Source: an uncultured Rhodospirillaceae bacterium (GTDB lineage: Bacteria; Pseudomonadota; Alphaproteobacteria; Rhodospirillales; Magnetospirillaceae). From it: a stretch of DNA of 64,000 nt. Below, piece by piece: positions 27,363 through 35,606 of this stretch. The translations under genes were made by a program, and so were the position numbers. Each line of letters begins with the position of its first letter. The first letter of the stretch is position 1. The stretch is taken from contig CALABS010000064.1 of NCBI GenBank assembly GCA_937887565.1, positions 14,828 through 78,827 of the forward strand. The letters run 5' to 3'. The notes beneath the pieces were generated by a model. It was not told where the DNA came from and ran no database searches. It saw nothing but the letters and a program-made list of their open reading frames with translations.

Positions 27363-27850
27363 CCGGATCTCCTGGGCGTCGGTGGACTCGCGGTGCACGG
27401 GCCGGAACCAGCCCATGCGCAGCAGCTGAGCGATGCCGTGGGCATCTTTGCGGTCGGTCTTCACCACCATGGCCGATAGCGCCGCCTTCACGTGCCGGGT
27501 TTCCAGCAGCACCGTCTCGTAGCCCCCCTGGCTGAGCCCGGCGTGCAGCCACTGCGACAAGGGGCCAGCCTCCAGCCCGATGCGAACCACCGAAAAGCCA
27601 AGTTCGTCGAAGAAACATACCAGGGCGTCGGGCTCGCTGGCGACTTTCGCCTCGCGGACGATCTTACCCGTCGCATCCACCACGCACACGCTGCTCAGTT
27701 CCAACGAGACGTCGATTCCGGCAAAGTAATCCATGGCTGTCCCCCTTGATGCTTGGGGCCGATCTGATCGGACCCCGCTTCACACCATCACAGTGGGGAC
27801 AGCCACCCCGCCAAGCTACCGCTTGGGGAAGGCCCATTACGGCATCTAGG
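27363..27850 (-). mobile_element. IS110-family 5' remnant
   Basis: Holds the IS110 start at 27734 with the conserved GIDVS, LEAGPLSQWL and KTDRKDAHGIAQLLRMG blocks, plus ~110 bp of upstream element sequence. The C-terminal serine-containing domain is missing. Confidence 0.78.
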
Positions 27851-28115
27851 TGTGCAGACCGAGGTGACCGCTTCCTGGACGGAGGCGGCGCAGCTTCTCC
27901 ACAACGGAAGTGTTGGCGTTGCCCGCCAACGCACCTGATCATGATATGTTGCCTAAGCCACGCCAAAGCGCGCATGCCGAGTGTTACGTATGAACGGAGC
28001 AACTTGACGGCAGCGGAGACGTTGTTCATTCTGATAAAAGCGTGTTTCCGCATCGGCCTTGTGCACTCAGCGAATTCCGGCGCGGTCTACGGGTGCAGCA
28101 GCGGAAGGTGGTATC

Positions 28116-28547
28116 ATGCGGACGCCAATGGGGATGACGGTCTTTGCGGCGCTGGTGGCTGTTCCGTACATTGCACTCGCCGCCGACGCGGACCTCCGAA
28201 CCGCCATTCAGGAAATGACCGGAGGCACGTCTCGCGAATGGGTGAAGACCATCGTCCAGACAGTCATGGGCGACGGCAACCGGTGCACGGCCGGCGAAAC
28301 CTACACCTTCTCGAAAGACGGAAAGGCGACGATCCTCAACTGCGGAAGTCAAGGAATCCTTACCAAGCGCGAGGTGTCCTGGAGCCTCGGCGAGGATGGG
28401 ATCGACAAAGTTCTCACGCTCGATGGCCAAAAGTACTTGGTTGCGTTCCGGAAAGCCGGCGGCGTCCATGAGATGCGCCTGCGCCAGCGCTCCGGCAGTA
28501 AGACCGAGGCGACAACGGACACGGTGTTCCGGTACGAGGCGGAGTGA
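28116..28547 (+). CDS. Exported protein of unknown function, first gene of the caspase cluster
   Basis: A 143-residue protein starting at 28116 after GGAAGGTGG. Signal peptide 1-22 (VFAALVAVPYIALA). The mature part looks like one beta-rich domain with two cysteines (NRCTAGETYTF and ILNCGSQG) probably bridged, and a VLTLDGQKYLVAFR strand. No family assigned. The next gene starts 16 bp after its stop, and the caspase-like gene follows, so the three are likely one operon. Confidence 0.7.
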   Translation: MRTPMGMTVFAALVAVPYIALAADADLRTAIQEMTGGTSREWVKTIVQTVMGDGNRCTAGETYTFSKDGKATILNCGSQGILTKREVSWSLGEDGIDKVLTLDGQKYLVAFRKAGGVHEMRLRQRSGSKTEATTDTVFRYEAE

Positions 28548-28563
28548 CGGAGGGTCCCCGCGG

Positions 28564-29136
28564 ATGGACGAGGAGACGAAGCGGCACTGGGATGTTCGTT
28601 TAGGTATCGTGACGCCCATCGTCACCCTGCTGGGGATCTTCGGCGGCCTTTGGCAGTTCCAAGTTGGCGAGGCAAGCCGCGAGAAGGAAGCCCGTGAGAG
28701 CTTCTCGCGAGAGAAAACTCTCGATTTCCGTCGCCAGCTCTGGCTGCAGCAGCTCGATGCCTATCGGACCATTTCCAAGACGGCAGGCGCCATCGTTGCC
28801 TACCACGAGGACAAGGCCAAGCTCGAGGAACTTAACCGCGCTTTTCTCGCTGATTACTGGGGTGTGATGATCCTGGTGGAGGACGAGGAGGTAAGCCGGG
28901 CCATGATTGGCTTCTTCCTTGAAATCAAAGATTACCAGGCTGGCTGGAGCGACGGTGATCGCCTGAAGCATCGGGCGAGCCAACTTGTGGACGCCTGCCG
29001 ACGATCATCGGAACGGACTTGGCGCACGATCACGCGCTGGGAAGATTGGCCCGGAGGCGGCGATGGCGGCAAGAGTGCGAGCAATGGCAGGCCTGTCAAT
29101 CCTGCTCGTGATAATCACATGGTGCTCCAGCGCTAA
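28564..29136 (+). CDS. Single-pass membrane protein of unknown function
   Basis: A 190-residue protein with one hydrophobic segment at about 12-30 (LGIVTPIVTLLGIFGGLW), then a charged helical cytoplasmic or periplasmic domain (REKEARESFSREKTLDFRRQLWLQQLDAYRTIS). The start at 28564 gives the compact anchor; an upstream in-frame start overlaps the preceding gene. The C-terminal ~25 codons overlap the caspase-like gene in another frame. No family recognised. Anchor-plus-helix proteins next to caspase-like genes may serve as sensor or adaptor, but this is inference. Confidence 0.65.
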   Translation: MDEETKRHWDVRLGIVTPIVTLLGIFGGLWQFQVGEASREKEARESFSREKTLDFRRQLWLQQLDAYRTISKTAGAIVAYHEDKAKLEELNRAFLADYWGVMILVEDEEVSRAMIGFFLEIKDYQAGWSDGDRLKHRASQLVDACRRSSERTWRTITRWEDWPGGGDGGKSASNGRPVNPARDNHMVLQR

Positions 29137-30529
29137 CGCCCGGCGTGCGCCGGAGCACTACGACATCTTCTTCGTATCCGTGGGATCGACACGCTACGCG
29201 GCGTCATCGTCCGCGGATGCTAAGGGACTTGGCGACATCCGCGGCGCCAACAAGAGCGCACGGCTGGTAGCACAGCTTCTGGAAAGGGCTGGCAGCCGCT
29301 TCGGGATCACGCTCACATCCGATTCCGAACGCGTCCGCTATGTCGGTCGAATCGATGTGGAGCGGGCGCTCGACCGGATGCTGGCAGAGATCCGCGCGCG
29401 CGGTCCCCGTCGCCCCCTCCTTGTCTTCTACGTCGCCGGGCATGGCCTTTCCGAAGGTGTCGGCTGGAACCATTTCACCATCCCTGGAAATCTAGTCCTG
29501 GCGAACGACCGGACCCGGCAGGACATAGAGACGCTGGCCGGGATGACGCTGCACGCGGCCGCGCTGGTGGATCGTCTCAATAGAACGAGGATGCCTTACC
29601 TCGTCCTTCTCGACACCTGCTACGAGGCCGAAGCGCGCGACTTTGCGCCCGGCGTCCTCACCGGAACCGCCGTTGAAAGCCTGCGCGCGGTGGCCGGCGT
29701 GCTGCGCGCCATCAATGAATTCCGCCAGCCGCATCCAGTGCTCTTCTCGACGCAGCCGGGTACAGTTGCGTCCACTGTGCCCGACCCTTACGAACCGAAT
29801 GCGGCACTGCCGGTCGCGCCGCTGGCACGTCGCCTCGCCATCGTATTCGACCGCGCGTCGGCTTCCGGCCGGGGATTAACGCTTGCTGGATTGGTGCGGG
29901 CAATGTCCGACCCGTCCGTCGACCCCATCGCCGGCCCGGCCGTCACGCGGGCGGAGAGAGTAGACGACCGGATACCGTTTCTGCCGGTAGGCCCACAAGC
30001 CGCCGGTAGTACCGAACACCGGCTCGGCAGTACGGAGGGCGTATCAGTGTGCTGCACTGCCGCAGCTCCGTCGGAGCCTGCATCCATCGAGCGGGCGGCG
30101 TCCGGCCGGATCGACATGACCGGCTCCGCCGGGGAGTTCATCACCGAAGGCAGGCGTGTGACACTGAGGGCGCCGCCAGCGTCCATGATGCTGACACAGC
30201 ATTCGCCAGGACGCGCATCAATAGAGGTGCAGGATGACACCGGCGTATGGACCCTGGCGTTCGGCACACCTGATGGCGGGCCGATGACGGCGCGGTCCTA
30301 CGACGCAGCACAGCGCTTCCATTTCGAGGATCCCGGTCGACCGGGGCTCAGCGTCTCCGGAATGGCGCGCGGCTGTAATTCGGTCAAGGGGCAATTCACG
30401 GTTGAGCGGGTCCGATACGGTAGCGATGGGATACTGGCTGAGCTGTCGGCTCGCTTTACCCAGACCTGTGATAACCTCCCTGCGACGCTTCACGGCACGC
30501 TGGTGCTGACAACGGAGGTTGGACGATAG
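29063..30529 (+). CDS. Exported caspase-like (C14) protein
   Basis: A 488-residue protein starting at 29063 after GGAGGCGGCG, overlapping the previous gene by 74 bp. Signal peptide about 1-27. A caspase-hemoglobinase fold spans about 33-260, with a first strand HYDIFFVSVG, catalytic His127 in YVAGHG and catalytic Cys186 in LLDTCYEA. A C-terminal domain (about 370-488) is beta-rich with two cysteines (GCNSVKG, TCDNLP). Both catalytic residues are present, so it is probably an active peptidase. Export to the periplasm is unusual against cytoplasmic bacterial caspases. Confidence 0.78.
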   Translation: MAARVRAMAGLSILLVIITWCSSANARRAPEHYDIFFVSVGSTRYAASSSADAKGLGDIRGANKSARLVAQLLERAGSRFGITLTSDSERVRYVGRIDVERALDRMLAEIRARGPRRPLLVFYVAGHGLSEGVGWNHFTIPGNLVLANDRTRQDIETLAGMTLHAAALVDRLNRTRMPYLVLLDTCYEAEARDFAPGVLTGTAVESLRAVAGVLRAINEFRQPHPVLFSTQPGTVASTVPDPYEPNAALPVAPLARRLAIVFDRASASGRGLTLAGLVRAMSDPSVDPIAGPAVTRAERVDDRIPFLPVGPQAAGSTEHRLGSTEGVSVCCTAAAPSEPASIERAASGRIDMTGSAGEFITEGRRVTLRAPPASMMLTQHSPGRASIEVQDDTGVWTLAFGTPDGGPMTARSYDAAQRFHFEDPGRPGLSVSGMARGCNSVKGQFTVERVRYGSDGILAELSARFTQTCDNLPATLHGTLVLTTEVGR

Positions 30530-30546
30530 CTCTCCTGGTTGCGCAG

Positions 30547-30927
30547 ATGGCTTTGCTTCCAGTCTACCTGAGAGCATTCCTGGGAGAGGACGCGGCCATC
30601 TTCGTCCAGGTCAGCCCATTCGTGCATGCGTTCGTCTGGCTGATCGCGGTACCGCTCCTGCTGGCCGCCGTGCAACTTTTGAGCGCACGTAACCGAACCG
30701 TGGAGCGCGTAGCGGCGGGGCTAGGGCTTCTGCCTGTACCCGCGACGGCGCTGATCCTGTTCGTCGTCATCGCTGCTACCGCAACTCGGGCCAGCTTTGG
30801 GCGATGCCCTGCGCGTGGGGCCGATCTACGTTGCCTTCGCCGTTGCCGCGCCGCTGGTCGGGTGGGGAGTGGGACGTCTGTTCCGTTTCAATACGCTCGG
30901 CGACCGGGCTCTGGCGTTTAGCGCGCC
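30547..30927 (+). pseudogene. Small membrane protein broken by a frameshift
   Basis: From 30547 the frame gives two TM segments (FVHAFVWLIAVPLLLAAVQLL and LLPVPATALILFVVIAATA). Near 30790 the membrane-like reading moves to the next frame (GDALRVGPIYVAFAVAAPLVGWGVGRLFRF). At about 30927 that frame runs into integrase sequence. A single-base indel plus a recombination junction explains this. It is 17 bp after the caspase-like gene and may once have been its membrane partner. Confidence 0.6.
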
Positions 30928-31085
30928 ATACGGCCACCTGCTGGGGCACACCCAGGTCCAGACGACGGCCCGCTACGCTCACCTCGAGACCGATCCAATC
31001 AGGGCCGCCGCCGACAAGGTGGCGGAGGCCATTGCGGTCGCCTTCACCCGTCCACCCAAGAAGGACGATGCAGCGAAAGCGACAT
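30928..31085 (+). mobile_element. Tyrosine-integrase C-terminal fragment
   Basis: The translation GHLLGHTQVQTTARYAHLETDPIRAAADKVAEAIA matches the C-terminus of the intact integrase at 39676-40854 (LLGHTQVQTTARYAHLAADPLKAAADRIAG), including the nucleophile Tyr. It is fused in frame to the membrane-protein remnant, marking the scar of an earlier integration or deletion. Confidence 0.8.
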
Positions 31086-31271
31086 CAGACTCGCGCCACT
31101 GGCGGCCACAGTATTCAACACCAGCAGATCGCGAGCCAACATCAGCCGGTCACCGGCGGGCACTATTCCGGGTTCGGCGAACCCGCAGGCTCGCCGAGGC
31201 GCAGCGCACCATTGCGTTGAGCATGCCCTTGAAGACGTCGACCGAGACCTTCTGCATCGCTGCGATCGGGG

Positions 31272-33191
31272 TCAGGAGCCCTCGCCATGGCACATCTTGA
31301 ACATCCGGTCGCGTGGAACTAGGTCCGTGCCGCTGCGCTCCCAAAAGCGTCCACCGGCGGCACTTTCGAGGAATGCCTGCTGGCGCATCAGCCGCCGGCT
31401 GCTGAGCACGCTCTTGACGATGGCGTAGCGGACGGCCCCACGCGGATCGAGGATCACCGTCGCTCCGCCCAGGAAGGCAAAGGTGCATCCCGGTCCGCGA
31501 ACAAGCCGGCGCTGGGTAATCTCGCCCACCAGATCGAACAGGATCTGCCCGTCCGGACCGATCCGGCGTGCCGAACGGATCGACTGGATGACCGGCGGTT
31601 CGACCCTGTCCCTGCCAAGGAGCGAATCGCCCGGAGAAGCCAAGCCGAAGGATGCCATGCCTTCGGGTGAGGTGACCAGCCGGCCGAGAGCGCGTGCCTG
31701 ACGGACCAGTTCGTCCGCATCCGCCGGCCGGCCCGGATCGCCGTCAAAGGCGAGGTGGCGAAACGCCAAGTCCGGTTGTGCCGGCAGGTCAGGGTCGGGG
31801 GCTTGCCAGAGAAGCGCATCTTCCGCCAGACCCGGGACGTCGGGCGGGATGATGCCGCGCCGGCGGAACGCATCGATCCACGCCTCCCGGTAGGCGTGCG
31901 GATCGTCGGGGACCAACTCGTAGTCCGCGGTGATGACGGCGCGCAGGAACTCACCGAACTCCAGATCGACCGGCGGGCAATAGTCGATGGCGCGGATGCA
32001 GATGGTCAGGAACTGGTCGGCAAGCTGGCCCGCCTCCTCGGCGAGCACGGCCTTCAGCTCGTGCGGCAACTCCCCGCTGACGATGCCGGTTCCCCCGGTC
32101 GCCAGCCGCACATAGCGGCTCGTCTTGTGCCGGAAGACCGTCAGGAACGCCTCGAAGACGGCGGCCACGAGCAGCGCCCCGCGCTCGTGCGGTTCGGTCC
32201 CGGCCTTGTGATACTGGGGCGGAACGCCGTCGGGATCGACGAGGTCGATGGCCCGGCGCAACGGGCCGTTCCGGCCGGTCGCGTCGCCGAACTGCCGGGC
32301 CAGGCCGAGCAGCAGCTTGGAGAGCGCCAGTTCCCCGCGCGCCGAAGCGACCGCCGCCTCGACCACCGTCCGGTAGGAGAAATGGAGGAACAGCGCCACG
32401 AGGTCGGCGAAGGCTTCGTGAAAGGCCAGGACATCCGGCCCCGTCGGGACGGTGAAGGAGGATCGCAGCCCGTCGAGCAGGGCGTGGGTGGCCTCGTGGG
32501 CGACGATGTCGTGCGACAGGGCCGTGAAGACGTGCCCCTGATCGACCGTTCCGCCGTCCACCGACCGGCGGTCGGGGAAATAGCCGAAGACGATGCGGCC
32601 CTCGTCCCGGTCGTAATAGGCGTTGCGCATCACGCCGCCGTGCGGACACAGGACCAGACGCGTCCGTCCGTCCTCGTCCACCCGGTCGATCGCCCAGGCG
32701 ACGTCACGGCCCAGTGCCCGCCGGAACACCGCGTATGTCAGGCTGCAGACCGCGTAGGCCATCTGCTGGTGGAATTCCGGATCGGTGACGGAGGGGGAGC
32801 GTCCGTTGCGGATCAGATTGGCCGGGCTGTCCAGATCCACGGACCGGTAGCGCCGTCCGTCGGCATCCTCCGGCAGCACGCGGAACAGCCGGCCGGCCGG
32901 GCCTTTCTCCAACGGTTCATAAGGCACGTTGACGACGGCGATCGCCCCATCCAGCCGGGAAGCCGCCGGGTCCAGCGAGAAGATCCGCAGCGGCCGGTAC
33001 ACGGGATCGTCGCGCGACCGCTCATACGGGCGTGTCCGCTGTGCCGTCACGACGCGCGTGCCGATTTCGAAGCGCTCTGCCATGCCGTGCCGCCGCAGCG
33101 GGGGCGGCTCGGGGGAACCGCCGCCACGGCTCTGGGCCGTGGCCGCCACGGCCTGTGGGGTTGTCGGACTGCTGCGTGCCGGGTCGGCCAT
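31272..33191 (-). CDS. Large HEXXH zinc metallopeptidase-like protein
   Basis: A 639-residue protein starting at 33191, 7 bp after the metacaspase gene. Residues 232-236 are HEATH within SHDIVAHEATHALLDG, and 22 residues later HEAFADLVALF supplies a second Glu (259), the spacing of a gluzincin-type metallopeptidase. No signal peptide is seen. An N-terminal ~60 residues are disordered, and the C-terminal ~250 residues carry no familiar domain. Zinc peptidase activity is well supported by motif; substrate unknown. Tight linkage to a metacaspase suggests activation by cleavage or a shared role. Confidence 0.78.
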   Translation of the reverse strand: MADPARSSPTTPQAVAATAQSRGGGSPEPPPLRRHGMAERFEIGTRVVTAQRTRPYERSRDDPVYRPLRIFSLDPAASRLDGAIAVVNVPYEPLEKGPAGRLFRVLPEDADGRRYRSVDLDSPANLIRNGRSPSVTDPEFHQQMAYAVCSLTYAVFRRALGRDVAWAIDRVDEDGRTRLVLCPHGGVMRNAYYDRDEGRIVFGYFPDRRSVDGGTVDQGHVFTALSHDIVAHEATHALLDGLRSSFTVPTGPDVLAFHEAFADLVALFLHFSYRTVVEAAVASARGELALSKLLLGLARQFGDATGRNGPLRRAIDLVDPDGVPPQYHKAGTEPHERGALLVAAVFEAFLTVFRHKTSRYVRLATGGTGIVSGELPHELKAVLAEEAGQLADQFLTICIRAIDYCPPVDLEFGEFLRAVITADYELVPDDPHAYREAWIDAFRRRGIIPPDVPGLAEDALLWQAPDPDLPAQPDLAFRHLAFDGDPGRPADADELVRQARALGRLVTSPEGMASFGLASPGDSLLGRDRVEPPVIQSIRSARRIGPDGQILFDLVGEITQRRLVRGPGCTFAFLGGATVILDPRGAVRYAIVKSVLSSRRLMRQQAFLESAAGGRFWERSGTDLVPRDRMFKMCHGEGS

Positions 33192-33198
33192 CGGGATG

Positions 33199-35556
33199 TC
33201 AGCCTCCCATCGCTTCGAGCAGGTCGGCGAGGCGCCGAAGCTGCGCCACGGCACCCCCACCCTGTGCACCGCCAGCCCCACCCCAGGACGCCGCTCCGGC
33301 GGTGCGGCCGCCGGCCTGCTGGGCGGCGGCGAACAGCGGCTGGCCACGGGCCGCGGCGGTGCAATAGAGGCCGGGATGCTGGCGTGGGACGGTGCCGAAC
33401 GCCCGGGTCACCCGGTCCAGGAAGGTCTCGTTGCTCAATCCCGCCGGGTCGTCCTGAAGAATCCGCGTGGCGTGGCGGGTGAAATCGCCTTGACCGTCGT
33501 TCTCGTAGGCGACTTCGGTGGACAGGCAGGCGGTGAACACGACCTCGCGCATGGTGTCGCGCCCCCGCGAAAACGCGAACGCTGGCGGCGCACCGGCACC
33601 GGCGCGGAACCGCCGGTGTGCCGCGATCATGTCGGGAGTCGCCCGCATGTACCGCACCCGTTCGCCGGGCCGGCTCCGCCCCGAAAGGCCGGGTCCGACG
33701 GCGAAGCGTGAAATGGTGCCGGAATGGCAGCAATCGATGAAGCAGGTCAGGGCGACGCCGTCCGGCAACCGGTCGAAGACGCCGCCGATGTCATCGTCGA
33801 TGACGAAGGCTCCGGTTGCATAGTCGATCGGGCACAGGGCCTCGTCCAGGCCGGGAGAGTCGCCGGCCGCCTCGTCCCCGTTCAGGTCGGGCACCTGGGT
33901 GCCGTGGCCGGAGTACTGGAAGACGACGCTGTCGCCCGGGCGGCTGGCCGACACGAGGTCGCGCAGCGCGCGCAGGATGTTGCCGGCGGTTCCCTGCTCG
34001 TCCAGCAGCATGACCGGCGGCTCGAAGCCGGCACGCTGCAGCGTCTGCCCCCACAGGCGGGTGTCGGCCACGCAGCCGAACAGTGGCGCGTCCCGATAGC
34101 GGTCGACCCCCACGCACAAGGCCCGCCGCCGGCCCGGTCCGGCCGGGCGGGCGGGCGGGACAGGCAGCCAGCCCACGCCGTCGGGCGGCGGGAAGGCGGT
34201 GGGGCCGGTGGCGGTCGCCGTTTCGGATTCCAACACGAAGCGCAGGTGCTCCGGCAGGTCGAACTGCCCCTGCCAGGAGACCAAAGCCCGTTCCTGCGCT
34301 TCGGCCGGAAACTCGGCGATGACGTCGGTGTCGCGCAGGCCACACACCCGGCGCAGCACGCTGTTCATCGTCGGGGCATCGTTGTCGAAGCCCCCGTGCG
34401 AGCGGGACCAGGACGCCGACCGGCCGGTCCGGTCGTCGGTCGTCGCCCACACGACGTCGGCGCGGCCGGGAGGCTTGCCCCCCAGCCCGAACAGGGCCGG
34501 CAGGTCGCGGTCGGCGCGCAAGCTGACCTCGAGGCCCAGAATGGGTACCCTCTCCTCCGGCTCCAGGGCGTGGTGGATGAGGTAGAGCAGCGACTTGTGG
34601 TATATCCCGGCGCAGGTGTCGGCCAGTTCCAGGTCCTTGCGCATGGTGAAGACGGCCAGATGGCCGATGCCGGGCCGCAGGCTCCGTGCGGCGCCCGGCG
34701 ATGCGGGGGCCTGTGTCAATTGCTCCTTGAAGCTGTCCACGCGGATGGCCGGTGCCAGGAAGGTGAGGGTGCGGAACTCCGGTACGCCCTGTTCAAGGCA
34801 GGCCGGAACGAAGTGCGCCTGGAAGATGGCGCCGGCGCTGTGACCGACCGCATGCACCTCGACGTCACCGGCGTTCGCCTCGCAGAACGCCTTGAGCTTT
34901 TCCGCCACGTAGAAGGCGCCGCCGTCCGGCTTGTCGACGGCGCGCTCGGCGCTGCGTTTCATGCTCGACCAGATGTCCAGCCCGCCCAGCGCCCGCGCCA
35001 TGGCCTCGATGACGGGGTCGGTGGTGTAGTCCCACAGGTCGCGTGTGGCGGGTCGGGCGACGGCGCGGGACCGGGAGAGAAGTTGCCCGATGGCTTCGAA
35101 CAGCCCGGTTTTCCAGATGAAGAACAGGGGATAGACATGGTTGCCCATCCACCATCCGGCCTGGTTGCGCGCCATGATCAGGGCGTTCCTTTGGGAAACC
35201 AGCCCGCCATGGGCGTAGAAGAGGACGCGCAGCTTGTCCTTGCGTGTCCGGGCCGCGTCGAGCGCCTTGGGCAGGGATTCGGCAAAGATGGCATCGACGT
35301 CCTCCCGGCTGGTGGTGAACCCGTCGCCGTCCAGGAAACGTCCTTGTTCGAGGCAGATCAGATGGGGACGCAGCTTCATGACGTCCTCGGGGGTGATATC
35401 GCCCGATGATCCCGTACCGCCGCGGGACGATGCGGTGGATGTGGCGTCGTCACCGCCGTCGGTCCCATGATCGAGGGCTGAATCCGGAAACGGCGAGTCC
35501 GTGGTTTCGGGAAGGGTATCCTGAGTCCGTCCCTTCTTTCCTGTTCCGGATGGCAT
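33199..35556 (-). CDS. Alpha/beta-hydrolase fused to a metacaspase-type caspase domain
   Basis: A 785-residue two-domain protein starting at 35556 after GGGAGGA. After a ~55-residue disordered lead, residues 110-400 form an alpha/beta hydrolase with YAHGG (114-118) and nucleophile elbow GHSAG (238-242). Residues 478-740 form a metacaspase p20-like domain: VGVDRYRDA, GCVADTR, His551 in YSGHGTQ, DEALCPIDY, and Cys610 in FIDCCHSGT. Both active sites look complete. I know metacaspases and such hydrolases separately, but not as this fusion. Cytoplasmic location is inferred from lack of a signal. A P-loop or repeat sensor domain is not seen. Confidence 0.83.
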   Translation of the reverse strand: MPSGTGKKGRTQDTLPETTDSPFPDSALDHGTDGGDDATSTASSRGGTGSSGDITPEDVMKLRPHLICLEQGRFLDGDGFTTSREDVDAIFAESLPKALDAARTRKDKLRVLFYAHGGLVSQRNALIMARNQAGWWMGNHVYPLFFIWKTGLFEAIGQLLSRSRAVARPATRDLWDYTTDPVIEAMARALGGLDIWSSMKRSAERAVDKPDGGAFYVAEKLKAFCEANAGDVEVHAVGHSAGAIFQAHFVPACLEQGVPEFRTLTFLAPAIRVDSFKEQLTQAPASPGAARSLRPGIGHLAVFTMRKDLELADTCAGIYHKSLLYLIHHALEPEERVPILGLEVSLRADRDLPALFGLGGKPPGRADVVWATTDDRTGRSASWSRSHGGFDNDAPTMNSVLRRVCGLRDTDVIAEFPAEAQERALVSWQGQFDLPEHLRFVLESETATATGPTAFPPPDGVGWLPVPPARPAGPGRRRALCVGVDRYRDAPLFGCVADTRLWGQTLQRAGFEPPVMLLDEQGTAGNILRALRDLVSASRPGDSVVFQYSGHGTQVPDLNGDEAAGDSPGLDEALCPIDYATGAFVIDDDIGGVFDRLPDGVALTCFIDCCHSGTISRFAVGPGLSGRSRPGERVRYMRATPDMIAAHRRFRAGAGAPPAFAFSRGRDTMREVVFTACLSTEVAYENDGQGDFTRHATRILQDDPAGLSNETFLDRVTRAFGTVPRQHPGLYCTAAARGQPLFAAAQQAGGRTAGAASWGGAGGAQGGGAVAQLRRLADLLEAMGG

Positions 35557-35606
35557 GACGTCCTCCCTGTCGCTGTTTCTTTGTGGGTGGGGTTTGGAGT
35601 CGTTGC

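Larger units (their letters stand above)
26769..27734 (-). pseudogene. Chimeric open frame made of IS110, IS3 and IS256 transposase pieces
   Basis: One uninterrupted 321-codon frame. Codons 1-~124 are the N-terminal DEDD domain of an IS110 transposase (YFAGIDVSLE, ...KTDRKDAHGIAQLLRMGW). The next ~55 codons run out of phase through an IS3 C-terminus whose true frame (TLEAVKFATLEWVDWFNNQRL...EAEARYYAQTE) stops at 27197. The last ~135 codons are an internally deleted IS256/mutator transposase (NGYRERTWETRAGAIDLRIPKLRRG joined to LHSTNPLERLNGEIKRRTNVVGIFP). No part is a complete enzyme. It may be translated from 27734, but function is unlikely. Confidence 0.85.
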
